From assembly GCA_963383645.1 (NCBI GenBank), contig OY726573.1, positions 15,546,093 through 15,610,092 on the forward strand: 64,000 nt of DNA, given 5' to 3'. The first letter of the stretch is position 1. Every line of letters begins with the position of its first letter. The notes beneath the pieces are model-generated. The model saw only the letters and a program-made list of their open reading frames with translations, was not told the origin of the DNA and searched no databases. The translations under genes were made by a program, and so were the position numbers. The DNA comes from Muscardinus avellanarius. Its lineage: Eukaryota; Chordata; Mammalia; Rodentia; Gliridae. Below, piece by piece: positions 1 to 17,195 of this stretch.

Positions 1-4130
<4,130 letters not shown>

Positions 4131-4170
4131 AGCTCTTGTGTCCTCTCTGTCTCTGTACTAGTCCATCTGA

Positions 4171-4253
<83 letters not shown>
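4171..4253. repeat. Compound (TC)n(AC)n microsatellite
   Basis: About 17 TC units are followed directly by about 22 CA units after a short CTCACTCA junction. Confidence 0.95.
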
Positions 4254-5485
4254 CTTCTGTCTTTTTTATTCCTTTGAGGCTCAGGCTCGGTCACCTCTAA
4301 GTGACTTGCCATCTCTGTTTCGTTTACTTCTGTCTTTCCATCTCCGGCAGTGTAGCTCTTCCTCATGTGTGCCTGACTCCCCCTTTCCGGCCACCTCTGT
4401 GTGTGTGTGTGGATGATAGAGTCTGGGAACAGTGTCTTGTGTGTGGGGGCTACCCTGTGCATCACGTACACTGCAGTCTCTGCCGTGTGCCCTCTCCCTC
4501 TGCCGAGCACCGCTGCTCACCTGCCACATGTGCCATGATCTGCAGGTGTGGGGGCTAAAGGTGGCCACGTGCATCCCTGTGCAGACCTTCCTCAGTCTCT
4601 CTCTTGAGTGTGCTTTACATACGGACTTGTTAATTTGCCTGATTCTCTCCTGTCCATCTTCCCCTTTGCCTGTCTCCCTGTCTCTCCTGCTCTTTTTTTT
4701 CTTCCCACTGACCTTTTGATTTGTCTTCCACCCTTGTTTTTGCCTGCCTCTTTACCTGCTTGCTCCTGCTATGGTGTCTGCCTGCCTGCCTGTCTGCTGC
4801 TCCCTGACTGGCTGGCAGCTCCTTTCTCTTTCTGGTTGTCTGTCTGCTTCCCTGGCTGTTTGCCCACCACTCTCTCTCTAGCCATCTGTCTCCCCGCCTG
4901 CCTGTCTCTATCACTTTTTTAGCCTGCATCTTTTGGTTTGTCTACCTTCAGGGCCCTGCCATGGCCATCCTCATCTTAGTTTGCCTCTTCTCTTGCCCGT
5001 CTACTTGCTCCTGCTCCTTTTTATCTCTTGAGTTTATCATCTTTCCTTGCTTTGCTTTAAGGTCTGTCTTCTGCCTTGTTTACCCTACTTGCTTGCTGCT
5101 CGCTCACCGTTTAATGCCTGCATCTTTTCACTCTTTCTATGGACCAGTCTTTTCGCCTTTGACTTCTCGGCCAGCATCCCATCAATGGGGATATTTTCTC
5201 TGTTCAGACTTCTGGGTAACCTCCTCCCCAGAGTCTTACCTGCCTTTGTATCATTCCCTGCCCTGCCGTCTCTCATACTTGCTTCCATCTCCCTTGTCTC
5301 TTTTTCTTTCTGTTTTTCTGCTTCCTCAGACAGGCTGCCTGCCTCAGTCTTTTTGCCATTCTCCCAGTCTCTCACTATTTTCCTGCCTTTTTGCTGTCTG
5401 CTTGGCAGGCTTTTGCTGTCCACATCTCTGCTTGCTTTTCTTTCTTCTTGTTTTGTTTCAGTCCTCATCTCCCTTGCCCAATCAA
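4254..5485. repeat. Pyrimidine-rich degenerate TCTG/CCTG low-complexity tract
   Basis: More than 1.2 kb of strongly strand-asymmetric CT-rich sequence contains irregular CTGCCTG, TGTCTGTC and TCTCTCTC repeats. Long open frames here (for example 4961-5605 on the plus strand) are rich in Leu, Ser, Phe and Cys, as expected from composition alone, and I do not call a gene. A similar tract lies at 7850-8430. Confidence 0.7.
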
Positions 5486-5489
5486 CTTT

Positions 5490-7148
5490 GTGTTTGGGGT
5501 GGGGTGGGGTGTTGCAGGGGAAATGAACCCAGGGCCTCGGTACATGCTAGGAAAGCACTCTACCACAGAGCTATATCTCCAGCCCTTATTTTGATTTTAT
5601 TTTGAGAAAGGGTCTTGCTAACTTGCTGTCCCTAGCCTTGATCTTGCAATTTTCCTGCCCCAGCCTCCTCAATAGCTGGGATTACAGGTAGACACCAACA
5701 TGCCTAGTCAACTTTTGAGAAGACAACTTTTGAATACCCATGGTATAATTAATTTTTTTTTTTTGGTACTAGGGATTGAACTCAGAAGAATTCTACCTCT
5801 GAGCTATACCCTCTGCCCCATTTTATTTTTAGTTTTGACTAGGGTCTTGATAGGTTGATGAGAATCTCACTACTTTGAGGCTGCCCTCGAACCTGTGATC
5901 TTCCTGTCTCATCCTCCCAAGTACTGGGATTACATATGTGCACCACTACACCTGGCTGGAATAAAATTTTAAAAGTCTAAAACCTACACTGTGAAAAGTA
6001 AGCTTCTTGCCTGTCCCTCTACCCCAGGCCGTGTGTGCCAATCCCCAGAGGCACCCTGTCACATTCCTTGGATAAGGCCCAAGAGAAGAGGCGACACATA
6101 AACAAGTCACTTGCTTTTTTGGTGTACTTCGTAATACTTCTCTCCTAGTTTGATAGATGGTCCTCTGTCTGTCTCCTTCCTAGGTTTACAGGGTTTGGTC
6201 TTTCAGAATCTACATTATGTCACTGAACTTTATAATTGCCTGGTTGCTATTTGCATGCTTATTTTTTTGTTTTTTGGTACTAGGGGTTGAACCCAGGGGC
6301 ATTCTATCTCTGGGATACACTCCCAGTGCTATTATTTATCTATTTACTTATTTATTTATTTAATTTTTGGGTACTACACTCCCAGACCTATTTTATATTT
6401 TATTTGGAAACGGGTCTCACTAGGTTGCTGAGAGCGCCACCACGCCTGGCTCATTTTTTATTTTGAAACAGGGTCTTGCTGAGTTGCTGAGGTTCTCTGT
6501 AAATGGTGGAGCCTAGCCTCAAACCTGTGATCCTTCTGTCTTAGCTTCTCAAGTTCTGGGATTACAGGCATGCACCACCATGTGGGCCTGGTTGCATGCT
6601 TTTGCTACCAGTACCAAAGGAATACTTAGGAAGGGCTTGCTCTCTCCTGATCACCCATTCTTCTCCACATAGTAAATTGTCTGGATGACAGCACACCCTT
6701 GCTGGTCTCATCACTGAAATATGTATTAGCTGAGAAAAGACATGAAAGCATTGGAAATAATAAAAACTACCATATGGGATATGAGTGGAGATAGTTTGTA
6801 AGCTGTGCCTATGTGCACATGAAGTAGACAGAGCCTGTTCCACTTTGCCTACTTAGTATATGAATTCCTTAAAGTCATATGATCATTTTAGGTTGTTCAA
6901 CTTAGGCCTGTCCAAGAAGTTCATGTTCCTTCTCATTTCAAAAGCTTTGCTCCATGCCGGGCGTGGTGGCACACGCTTGTAATCCCAGCGCTTGGGAGGC
7001 TGAGACAGGAGGATGCCCAGGTTTGAAGCCAGCCTCAGCTACTTAGTGAGGCTCTCAGCAACTTAGTGAGACCCTATTTCCAAATAAAGTATAAAATAGG
7101 TCTGGGAGTGTAACCCAGAGGTAGAAGGCCCTGAGTTTCATCCCCAGC

Positions 7149-7202
<54 letters not shown>

Positions 7203-8826
7203 TTCTTATTGAATCTTTTTTTTTTTTTTCTTCTGTTGATTGAACCCAGGGGCAGTGAGATATGCCTCTGAGCTATCCCCCAGCCCTGTTTTACTTTTTT
7301 ATTTTTTTATTTTTTTTGCAGGTCTGGGGGTGGAACCCAGGGGCATTTGACCTCCGAGCTACACCCCCTGCCCTATTTTTTATTCTTTATTTTGAAACTG
7401 GGTCTCACTGAGTTGCAGAGGGCCTCACTAAGCAGCTGAGGCTGTCCGCGAACCGCGATCCTCCAGGTCTCAGCCTCCCGAATGCTGGGATTACAAGCGT
7501 GCGCCACCACGCCCGGCCTGTTTTACTTTTTTATTTGAAACAAGGTCTCACCAAGTTGCTGAGAGCCTAAGTTGCTGAGAATTGCTTTGAACCTGTGATC
7601 CTCCTGACTCAGCCTCCCAAGTATTGGGATTACAAAATATGTGTCACTACACAGAGCTCTTTTCTCCTTTTCCATCCTTGCTGTTTGCTCTTCTGTGCCA
7701 CTGTAAAGACATTGTAACTCTTTCAAGAAAGCAGAGACAGCCTCTAACCAGGTCTCTTTGAGAAAGATGCTAAAGCTTCACACAATTTGTTCTTTCATTT
7801 CTGTGGATTTTGTTTTGTTTTTACTGCCTGTACTCCTGAATTTGACTGTTTCAGCCTCTATTTCTATGTCTCTCCTCTCTCTTTCCCCCTCTCCTTTCTC
7901 TTTTCTTGGTTCTGTCTTTCCTCCTACCAGTCTTGGTCTCCATTCTAGCATCACTTCCTGATTGGCCACTCCTCTTCTCTTCTGTCTGATTGGCATGTAT
8001 CCCTCCATCACTCCATCTGTCTGCTGGAGTCTCCCTGTCTGCCTGCAATAATATATGTGATAGCACTTTATAAATTACAAGGCACTATCTTGTATAAAAC
8101 ACTATTATCACTTTTGTCTTCTTTCTTACCTTATTGTTTTCTTCCTTTATCTGTCTGCCTTCCTTCTCTCTCTCTTCCCCTTTCTCTACGTGTCTGCATC
8201 TCTCTTGGTGATCTTGCCTGCTGCTGTCAGTCATTCTACATTTTTCCCCTGCCAGCCTATTTTTCTGTCATCTCTATTTGGTTGGTTTTTGTGTCTTTCC
8301 TTCTGTTTTTCTGTTTCTCTATTTTTTTTTTTTTTTTTTTGCCTCTCTGTTCTGTCTGTCCTTAGACCTTTTATCTGTGCCTGTATTTCTCACTGTCTAT
8401 AGCTACCTGTCTCCCTGTCAGTTTCTTTCTTTCTTTTTCTTTTTTTTTTTTTTTTGGTGGAACCCAGGGGCATTCTACCTCTGAATGACATCTCCAGCCC
8501 TATTTTTTTAATTCTTTATTTTGAAACAGGGTCTTACTGAGTTGCAAAGGGCCTCACTAAGTAGCTGAGGCTGTCCACGCACCACGATCCTTCTGTCTCA
8601 GCCTCCCTAATGCTGGGATTACAAGCATACGCCACCACGCCCGGCTTTGCCTGTCAGTTCCAATGTGGGCATCACTCTCAGCCTTTTCCTGTACTTTTTT
8701 TTTTTTTTTTTGGTGGTGGTACTGGGGTTCCTGGAAGCCCTTCTACCTCCGGGCTACACTCCCAGACCTATTTTTTACATTTTTATTTGGAAACAGGGTC
8801 TCCTAAGCCAGCGCACGCGCCCGGCT
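5490..8826. repeat. SINE block: dimeric B1/ID-type copies
   Basis: Copies (orientation in brackets) lie at about 5490-5708 (-), 5751-5960 (-), 6262-6585 (- , nested), 6957-7198 (+, ending in a CA repeat at 7150-7198), 7218-7657 (- , nested), 8436-8646 (-) and 8694-8826 (-, internally deleted). The left half shows the 7SL/B1 start GCCGGGCGTGGTGGC. The right half is ID/tRNA-Ala-like, with A box TAGCTCAGAGG and B box GGTTCAATCC. Between copies, 7850-8430 is pyrimidine-rich low-complexity sequence. Confidence 0.85.
7218..7657 (-). mobile_element. SINE nested inside SINE
   Basis: An antisense dimeric SINE starts at 7218 and is interrupted at about 7318 by a younger antisense SINE that runs to CCACCACGCCCGGCC at about 7518. 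The host copy then resumes with GTTTTACTTTTTTATTTGAAA and ends near 7657. The outer copy is visibly more diverged than the inner one. Confidence 0.75.
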
Positions 8827-8916
8827 TTCCTGTACTTCTTAAAAAAAAAAAAAAAAAAGAGTCCTTATGACTAATTGGTAGAGACTGTTTTTTTGTTTTT
8901 AATTTAAAAAACTGTT

Positions 8917-10851
8917 GCCGGGCGTGGTGGTGCATGCTTGTAATCCCTGTGCTTGGGAGGCAGAGACAGGAGGATCGCGCAGTTTCGAAGCCAGCCGTGC
9001 GCGCTGGCTTAGGAGACCCTGTTTCCAAATAAAAATGTAAAAATAAGGGCTTCCAGGAACCCCAGTACCACCAAAAATAAATAAATAAATATAAATAAAT
9101 AAATAAATAAAAATAAAAAACTGTAAAGATGAGAACAAGGAACTTAGATATATACCTATCAAATGCAAACCAGAAATTAGATGCCCCCCTATACACAAAG
9201 AAAAAAAAGAACTAGAAAATACACTGAGGGGATTCGCAAGGGCCAATAAGATTATTTATTTAAACCAAAACAGAAATTCATCTGAAGCAATAGTTTCTGA
9301 TTTATTTTTGTTGTTGTTGTTTTTGAAGTACTGGCAATGAAACCCAGGGACATTATACCTCCAAGCTATATCCCCAGCCTTAATTTTTTTTCTTTATTTT
9401 GAAACAGGGTCTCACTGAGTTGAAAAGAGCCTCACTTAAGTAGCTGAGGCTGTCTGTGAACCACCATCCTCCTGTGTCATCCTCCCAAATGCTGGGATCA
9501 TAAGCGTGCATCACCATGCCCAGTTTATAGTTTCTGATTTTTTTGTATCATAAAAATTTATAAGCCAGGCTTGTAATCCCAGTATTTGGGAGGCTGAGAC
9601 AAGAGGATTGTGGTTCATTGACAGCCTCAGCTACTTAGTGGGGCCCTTTGCAACTCAGTGAGACTCTGTTTCAAAATAAAGAATAAAAATAGGGCTGGGG
9701 GTTTAGCCTAGAGGTAGAATGTCCCTTAGTTCCATTCCCAGTACTGCAAAAAAAAAAAATAATAATAATAATAATAAAAAATAGTGCTGAGGGATAGCTC
9801 TGGGGCAGAATGCCTCTGGGTTCCATTCCCAGTACAAGCAAGCAAGCAAGAAAAGAGGGAAGGAGGGAAGGAAGGAAGGAAGGAGTTAGAGAGCATAACT
9901 TGTGCTCATGGGACATGAATGTTGAAGGATTAAAAACACTGCAATTGCTGGGCATGACGGTATATGCTTGTAATCCCAGCGCTTGGGAAGCTAAGACAGG
10001 AGGATGCCCAGGTTTGAAGCCAGCCTCAGCTACTTAGTGAGGTCCTCTGCAAAGAGTAGTAAGACCCTGTTTCCAAATAATGAATAAAAAAATGGGGCTG
10101 AGGATGCAGCTGGGAGGTAGAATGCCCCTGAGTGCCATCCCTAGAATGCCCCTGAGTGCCATCCCTAGTACAGCAAAAAAAAAAAGGTTTGGGAGTTTAG
10201 CCTGGAGGTAGAAAGCCCCTAAATTTCATCCCCAGTACCACAAAAACAGAAACAACAACAACAACAACAAAGACACTGCAATCCAGCTGAGGAGATATTA
10301 AAGAGATTCCTAATTGTCTTTTTAAATATAATAATGAAAGGCATATAAATACTCAGATACTATCTAGACTTACTCATAGAATTTTGGTCATAGATGGTTA
10401 CCTAAATCAATAGTTGCCATTTGTCCTTTCCCAAAAGTCTGTTCTTTATTCTGAGTTTATTTGTTCCATTCATATATATATGTTTTATGGAGGATAAATG
10501 GACGATATACTACCGGGTGTGGTGGCACACACTTGTAACCCCAGCATTTGGGAGGTAGAGACTGGAGGATCACAGTTCACAGAGCCTCAGGTACTTAGTG
10601 ATGCCCTCCACAACTTAGACCCTATTTCATAATAAAGAGTAAAAAATAGGACAGCCTCAAGCTACTTAGTGAGGCCCTCCGCAACTTAGACCCTGGTTCA
10701 AAATAAAGAGTAAAAAATAGGGCAGGGGGTGTAGCTTGAATGTAGAATGGCCCTGGGTTCATCCCCAGACCCGCAAAAAAAAAAAAAGATATACTATGTT
10801 TGCATATAATAATTACATATGTGCTTATATTGTTATATCAATTACATATTA

Positions 10852-10891
<40 letters not shown>

Positions 10892-12539
10892 CATAAACAT
10901 TCATAATGTTTAAAATGTCCTTTGTAATTGGGTGTCCAAGACAGGAGAATCAAGGGTTTGAGGCAAGCCTCAGTAACTTAGCAAGACCCTCAGCAACTTA
11001 CTGAGATCCTGTTTCAAAATAAAAAAGAGCTGTGGATGTAACGCAGATGGCCCTGGGCTCAATCCCTAATACAAAAAAATAAAAGGCCTTTGTAAAAGTG
11101 AGATCTGTATGGAAGAATGTGAGTGGATTTAGGAGAATGAGCAAGAAAAATATTATGCTTATCATACAATTTGAAATTTTTTCAATGTACATATACATAT
11201 TTGGGGGGGTGGTACTGGGTATGGAACCCAGGAGTGTTATATTTATTTAATTGTTTATGTGTGGTACTGGATATTGAACCCAGAGGCATTCTACCTTCAA
11301 GCTATATCCCCAGACTGATTTTTTATTTATTTGGAAGCAGAGTCTCTATGTTGAGAATCTCGCTACTTGCTGAAGCTGTCTTCAAACCTGCAATCCTCCT
11401 GTCTCAGCCTCCCAAGTACTCGGATTACAGGTGTGTGCCACCACACCTGGCTCCAGGGGCGTTACACCTGCAAGCTATACCCCTAGGCCTTTATTTTATG
11501 TTTTGTTTTGAAACAAGGTCTTGCTAGGTTGCTGAGAGTTTCACTAAAGTTGCTGAAACTGGCTTTGAACCTGTGATTTTCTGTCTCAGCCTTCCAAGAA
11601 CTGGGATTACAACTGTAATCAAGCCCAGCACATATATTCCTTTTATAATAATAAAACATTTTAAATATATTTTTATGAAGTAATGATGATGAGTTTGTAG
11701 ATCTGAGTTTTGTGTTTCTGTGTGTGCGCGCGCGTGTGTGTGTGTGTGTGTGTTACTGGAAACTAAACCCAGGGGCATTCTACCTTTGAGCTCTACCCTA
11801 GTGCTTTTCATTTTTTATTTTGAAACAGAGTCTCACTAAGTTACCTCATACTGGCCTTGAAGCCTCTGTCCTCTTGTCTTATCCTCCCAAGTACTGGAAC
11901 ATGCACAAAAGCACCCCACTGGTTTTGTTGTTTTTAATGTCTTAACACAATGAAAAGTCATGATGATCACCAACTTTTTTATTTCCCCACATTTTATCGG
12001 TTTTTGAAATCTGAAAGTCCAGCAGTGCACAATGGCACACACACAAATAGACAAAGAGGATTGCAAGTTCAAGGCCAGACTCACCAACCTAGCAAGGCCT
12101 TGTTTCAAAATAAAAAATAGATAGCCGGGTGTGGTGGTGCACACTTGTAATCCCAGAATTCGGGAGACTGAGACCTAAGAATCGCAGTTCGCGGACAGCC
12201 TCAATTACTTAGTGAGACCCTCTGCAACTCAGTGAGACCTGGTTTCAAAATAAAAGAATAAAAAAAAAGGGGGGGCAGGGATGTGTCTTGGAGGTCAATT
12301 TCCCCTGGGTTCCATCCCCAAAAAACCCACAAAAATAAAAATAAAAAATAGAGCTGGGCATGGTGGCGCACGCTTGTAAACCCCGTGCTTGGGAGGCAGA
12401 GACAGGAGGATCATGCAGGTTCAAAGCCAACCACGCTGGCTTAGGAGACCCTGTTTCCAAATTTAAAAAAGTATAAAAATAGGTCTGGGAGAGTAGCCCG
12501 GAGGTAGAAGGGCTTCCAGGAACCCCAGTACTACCAAAA

Positions 12540-12582
<43 letters not shown>

Positions 12583-14026
12583 AAATAGAAAGGGCTGGGG
12601 GTGTAGCTTGGAGGTAGAATGCCCTTGGGTTCAATTCTCAATACAAAAAAGAAAAGCAAAAAGCAAGCAAGCAAGCCTGCCCCTGGGTTCCACCCCTACA
12701 TCCCTAGTACAAAAAAAAAAAAAAAAAAAAAAGCCAGGACCGGTGGTGGTGCCTTGTAATCGCAGTACTTGGGAGGCTGAGACTAGAGGACTGCAGCAAC
12801 TTAGGACCTCTGCAACCTGGAGAGGCCCTGTTAAAAAAAAAAAAATTATATATATATATGCCTGGCGATATATCTCAGAGGTAGAATGCCCCTGGGTTCA
12901 ATCCCGAGTATCACCAAAAAGAAAAAAGAAAAAATCTTTTTATTTAGGAACAGAGTCTCCTGAGGTTAATGAGAATCTCAATACTTTCTAAGACTGTCCT
13001 TGAACCTGTGATCCTCCTGTCTCAGCCTCTCAAGTACTGGGATTGCAAGTGTGTACCACCACGCCTGATCTTTTTTTTCTTCTTCTTTAACAAAGGTGAA
13101 CTACCACACCTAACTAAATTGATTAATTTTTCTTTAATTTAAATAGATGTTCTTACCCAGGCACAGTAGTGGTACAAGCCTATACTCCTGGTACCTAGGA
13201 GGCTTGAGGCATGATGATCAAAGATCCAAAGGCAGCCTCAGCAATTTAGGGAGGCCCTCTGCAACTTAGTGAGAACCTTTAAAAAAACAAAAAAAAGCGG
13301 TCCTTTAATCCTAGTACTTGGGAGGCTGAGAAAGGAGAATCTTAGATTTGAAGACAGCAGTTTTAAGGATAGCCTCAGCAACCTAGTGAGACACTGTTTG
13401 AAAATAAAAAATCAAGCCAGGCATGGTGGCTCACACTTGTAATCCCCGTGCTTGGGAGGCGGAGACAGGAGGATTGTGCATGTTCGAAGCCAGCCTTGCT
13501 GGCTTAAGAGACCCTGTTTCCAAATAAAAATATAAAAAATAGGTCTGGGAGTGTAGCCTGGAGAAGGAAGGGTTCCATCCCCAGTACCACCAAAAAAAAA
13601 AAAAAAAGGTTAGAGGCATACTTGGAGATAGAATGTCCCTGGGTCCAAACCCCAGTACCCAAATAAGTAAACAAATAATAAAAAATAAAATAGGGCTAGG
13701 GGTGTAACCCAGTAGAATGCCCTTGGGTTCAGTCCCTAGTAGCTGGGTGTGGTGGCACACACCAATAATCCCAGTATTTGGGAAGCTAAGAGAGGAGAAT
13801 CACAGGTTCTAGGCCAGCCTCAGCAATTTAGCAAGAACTTGTTTAAAAATTTAAAAAGGGGCTGAGGTCTAGCTTGGAGGAAGGATGCTCCTGGGTTCAG
13901 TCCCAGGAAAAACAACAACAAAAAAGTAATATCCTAGGTTTTTAAAATACTGTTTTATTCTGTTTTGTGGTACTGGGCCTAAACTCAGGGGTATTTTACC
14001 TCCAAGCTATACCCTCATCCATATAA

Positions 14027-14064
<38 letters not shown>

Positions 14065-14073
14065 CATATATAT

Positions 14074-14120
<47 letters not shown>

Positions 14121-15262
14121 CATATATAATATTTTTAAACAGGGTCTAAACCGGGCGTGGTGGTGCACGCTTGTAATCCAGCATTTGGGAGGCTGAGACA
14201 GAAGGATCGCAGTTCACGGCCAGCCTCAGCTACTTAGGCCCTCTGCAACTTAGTGAGGTCCTGTTTTAAAATAAAGAATAAAAAATAGGGCAGGGGGTAT
14301 AGCTCGGAGGTCGAATGCCCCTGGGTTCCATCCCCAGACCCAAAAAATAAATAAAAATAAGAATAAACAGGGTGTAAGTTGTTGAGGGCCTCCCTAAATT
14401 GCTGAGGCTGGCCATGAACCTATGATCCTCCTTTCTTAGCCTCTGGGATTATAGGGGAGCACCACCACTCCTGGGTATTCTAGGGCTTTAAAGGAAACTA
14501 AGCCAGGCATGGTAGTGCAACTTGTAATCCCAGTACTTGGGAGGCTGAAACAGGAGAATCAAGGTTTGCTGCCAGCCTCAGTTACTTAGTGAGGCCTTCT
14601 GCAACTTAGTGAGACCCTGCTTCAAAATAAAATAATAAAAGCAGGCTGGGGTATATGTAGTTCAGAGGTAGAATGCCCCTGGGTTCCATTCCCAGTGCAA
14701 CACACAAAAAATAAAAAATTAAAGGAAATAAAAATTGAAGATTACATATATAACTGTGTGTGTGTGCGTGCACACACACATGTATGTGTATGTGTGTAGT
14801 ACTGAAGATTTTTATTTTTATTTATTTATTTATTTATTTTTTTTTTTTTGGTAGTACTGGGGTTCCTGGAAGCCCTTCTACCTCCAGGCTACACTCCCAG
14901 ACCTATTTTTTACATATTTATTTGAAAACAGGGTCTCTTAAACCAGCGTGGCTGGCTTTGAACCTGCGCAATCCTCCTGTCTCCGCCTCCCAAGCGCGGG
15001 GATTACAAGCGTGTGCCACCACGCCCAGCAAGATTTTTAACTAAAAAAAAAATTTGTTTGCAGTACTGGGGATGAAACCCAGGGGCATTCTACCTCTGAG
15101 CTACAACTCTAGCCCTATTTTTCTTTTCTCTATTTTGAAACAGGGTCTCACTGAGTTGCAAAGGGCCTCACTAAGTAGCTGAGGCTGTCATTGAACCTCC
15201 ATCCTCCTGTCTCAGCCTCCTAAATGCTGGGATTACAAGCGTGCAACACCATACCTGGCCCG
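8917..15262. repeat. SINE block: dense dimeric B1/ID-type copies and lone ID halves
   Basis: Copies lie at about 8917-9116 (+), 9300-9527 (-), 9563-9780 (+), 9781-9880 (right half), 9948-10183 (+), 10184-10270 (right half), 10511-10787 (+), 10925-11080 (+, 5' truncated), 11203-11452 (-), 11452-11630 (-), 11752-11920 (-), 12018-12122 (+), 12124-12340 (+), 12353-12590 (+), 12733-12915 (+), 12936-13072 (-), 13157-13405 (+, two partial), 13413-13606 (+), 13606-13735 (right half), 13741-13926 (+), 13962-14480 (-, interrupted), 14501-14725 (+), 14796-15030 (-) and 15056-15262 (-). Short unique gaps show nothing gene-like. Confidence 0.85.
13962..14480 (-). mobile_element. Antisense SINE split by a microsatellite palindrome and a sense SINE
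   Basis: The start of an antisense right half (13962-14025) runs into a (TG)n...(CA)n palindrome at 14031-14111. A complete sense-orientation SINE follows at about 14150-14365. The antisense left half resumes at about 14369 and ends near 14480. Confidence 0.65.
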
Positions 15263-15528
15263 AAGATTTTTAGCTTCATAGTTAATTCTGAATTTTTACA
15301 ATGAGGAAGTATTATTATTTGTGTGAACAATTTTAAATAGCCTCATTGATCATATTAGCAAATGGAGTCAAATGAGATAAAAAGTAGTATGGTTTCTATA
15401 AAGAAATTACTCTTTATTAAACTATTTCTTTGAAGATAAAAATGTGTAAGCAAAATATAATCAGTAGATGTAATGTTGCTGGACTTTTGAAAACATTAGC
15501 AAAGTTCTACTTTAAGGAGTAAAAAGGT

Positions 15529-15996
15529 CAGGCATGGTGGCACACACTTGTAATCCTAATACTTGGGAGGCTGAGACAGGAGGATCACAGGATTGAGGAC
15601 AGTCTCAGCAAGTAGTAAGATTCTAACCAACCTCACAAAACTCTGTTTCCAAATAAAAATGAAATAGGGACCTGGGGTTGGTAGCACATGATTGCAACTC
15701 AGTGAGACCCTGTTTCAAAAAAAGAATAAAAAATAGGGCTGGGGGTGTGGCTCGGAGGTAGAATGCCCCTGGGTTCCATCCTCAGTACCATACACACACA
15801 AAAATAAAAAATAAAAATAAGCCGGGCATGGTGGCACACGCTTTTAATCCCCGTTCTTGGGAAGCAGAGACAGGAGAATCGCGCAGGTTCGAACCCAGCC
15901 TCGCTGGCTTAAGAAGATGCTGTGTCCAAATAAAATATAAAATAGGTCTGGGAGTGTATCCCAGAGGTAGAAGGGTTCCATCCCCAGTACCACCAA

Positions 15997-16039
<43 letters not shown>

Positions 16040-17005
16040 GGCTGGGAATGTAGCTTAAAGAGGTAGAATGCAGAATAGGAGGTAGAATGTAAAGCTGGGC
16101 ATGGCGGCTCATGCTTGTAATCCCAGAACTCGGGAGACTGAAACAGGAGGGCTGCGGTTCGCGGACAGCCTCAGCTACTTAGTGAGGCCCTTTGCAACTC
16201 AGTGAAACCCTGTTTCAAAATAAAAAATAAAAAAATAGGGCTGGGAAGGTGGCTCGGAGGTAGAATGCCCCTGGTACCACCATCCCCAGTACTGCAAAAA
16301 AAAAAAAAAAAGAGGTAGAATGTAGAATGGATTCAATCCCCAGTACCACAAAAAATTATATATATAATTGTATGCATATATTATAAAATTATATACATAT
16401 AAATACACAATATATGGGAAAAAAGGAAAGTATAGAAGAACAGAGGTTATCATGTGACCCAGCCATTCCAATACTAAGAGTATACCCAAGAAAACTGACG
16501 TATATCTGCACATAAACTTACACGTGAGTCTTCATTGGAACATTTATTCATAGATGTGTATATAACCCAATGTTCATCAAACAATGAATGGATAAACAAA
16601 GTATAGTATATCCATACAATAAAATATTCAGCCATAAAAAGGAATGGGCTACTGATATATACTACAACATGGATGAATTTTGAAAACAATTTAAGTAAAA
16701 GAAGCTAGACACAAAAGTGTACATGTTTTATGATTCTATTTATATGAAATGTCTAGAATAGACAAATTCATAGAAATAGGAGTAAAGCCGGGCATGGTGG
16801 TGCACGCTTGTAATCCCCGCGCTTGGGAGGCTGTGACAGGAGGATTGCACAGGTTCAAAGCCAGCCTCAGCTACTTAGTGAGGCTCTCAGAACTTAGTGA
16901 GACCCTGTTTCCAAATAAAATATTAAAAAATAGGGCTGGGAGTATAGCTCGGAGGTAGAAAGCCCCTGGGTTCCATGCTCAGCACCACCAAAAAAAAAGA
17001 GTAGA
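15529..17005. repeat. SINE copies at 15529-16355 and 16785-17005
   Basis: Sense-orientation copies lie at about 15529-15800 (fused partials), 15821-16038 (ends in (AAAT)n), 16092-16312 and 16785-17005. A lone right half is at 16313-16355. Confidence 0.8.
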
Positions 17006-17195
17006 GGTAGGAAGAGGGAAAAATGGGGAGTGAATGCTAATAGGCATGGGAAGTTTCTTTCTGGGGCAATGATAATATTTTGCAGTTCTGAATAATGGAG
17101 ATAGTTGCATAGCCTTATGAATATCCTAAAAAACCCAGAATTACACACTTAAAACAGTGAATATTATGAAGTGTGAATATTTCAGTTTTTTTTTT
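16448..17195 (+). mobile_element. Old LINE-1 3' end fragment, split by a SINE
   Basis: The segment 16448-16784 reads like a mammalian L1 3' region (ATGTGACCCAGCCATTCCA, AATGGATAAACAAAGTATAG, TATTCAGCCATAAAAAGGAA). It is interrupted by a sense SINE (about 16785-17005). It continues at 17006-17195 with the usual downstream L1 motif TACACACTTAAAACAGTGAA. The L1 is diverged and therefore older than the SINE. Confidence 0.75.

Noticed and set aside
8057..8870. Overlapping Phe/Leu-rich frames
   Set aside because: They come from T-rich and pyrimidine-rich low-complexity DNA and SINE sequence.
13690..13750. tRNA-Ala-like A and B boxes in many places
   Set aside because: They are the right halves of dimeric SINEs (ID-type), not tRNA genes: no cloverleaf closes, and they end in CAGTACC plus an A-rich tail.
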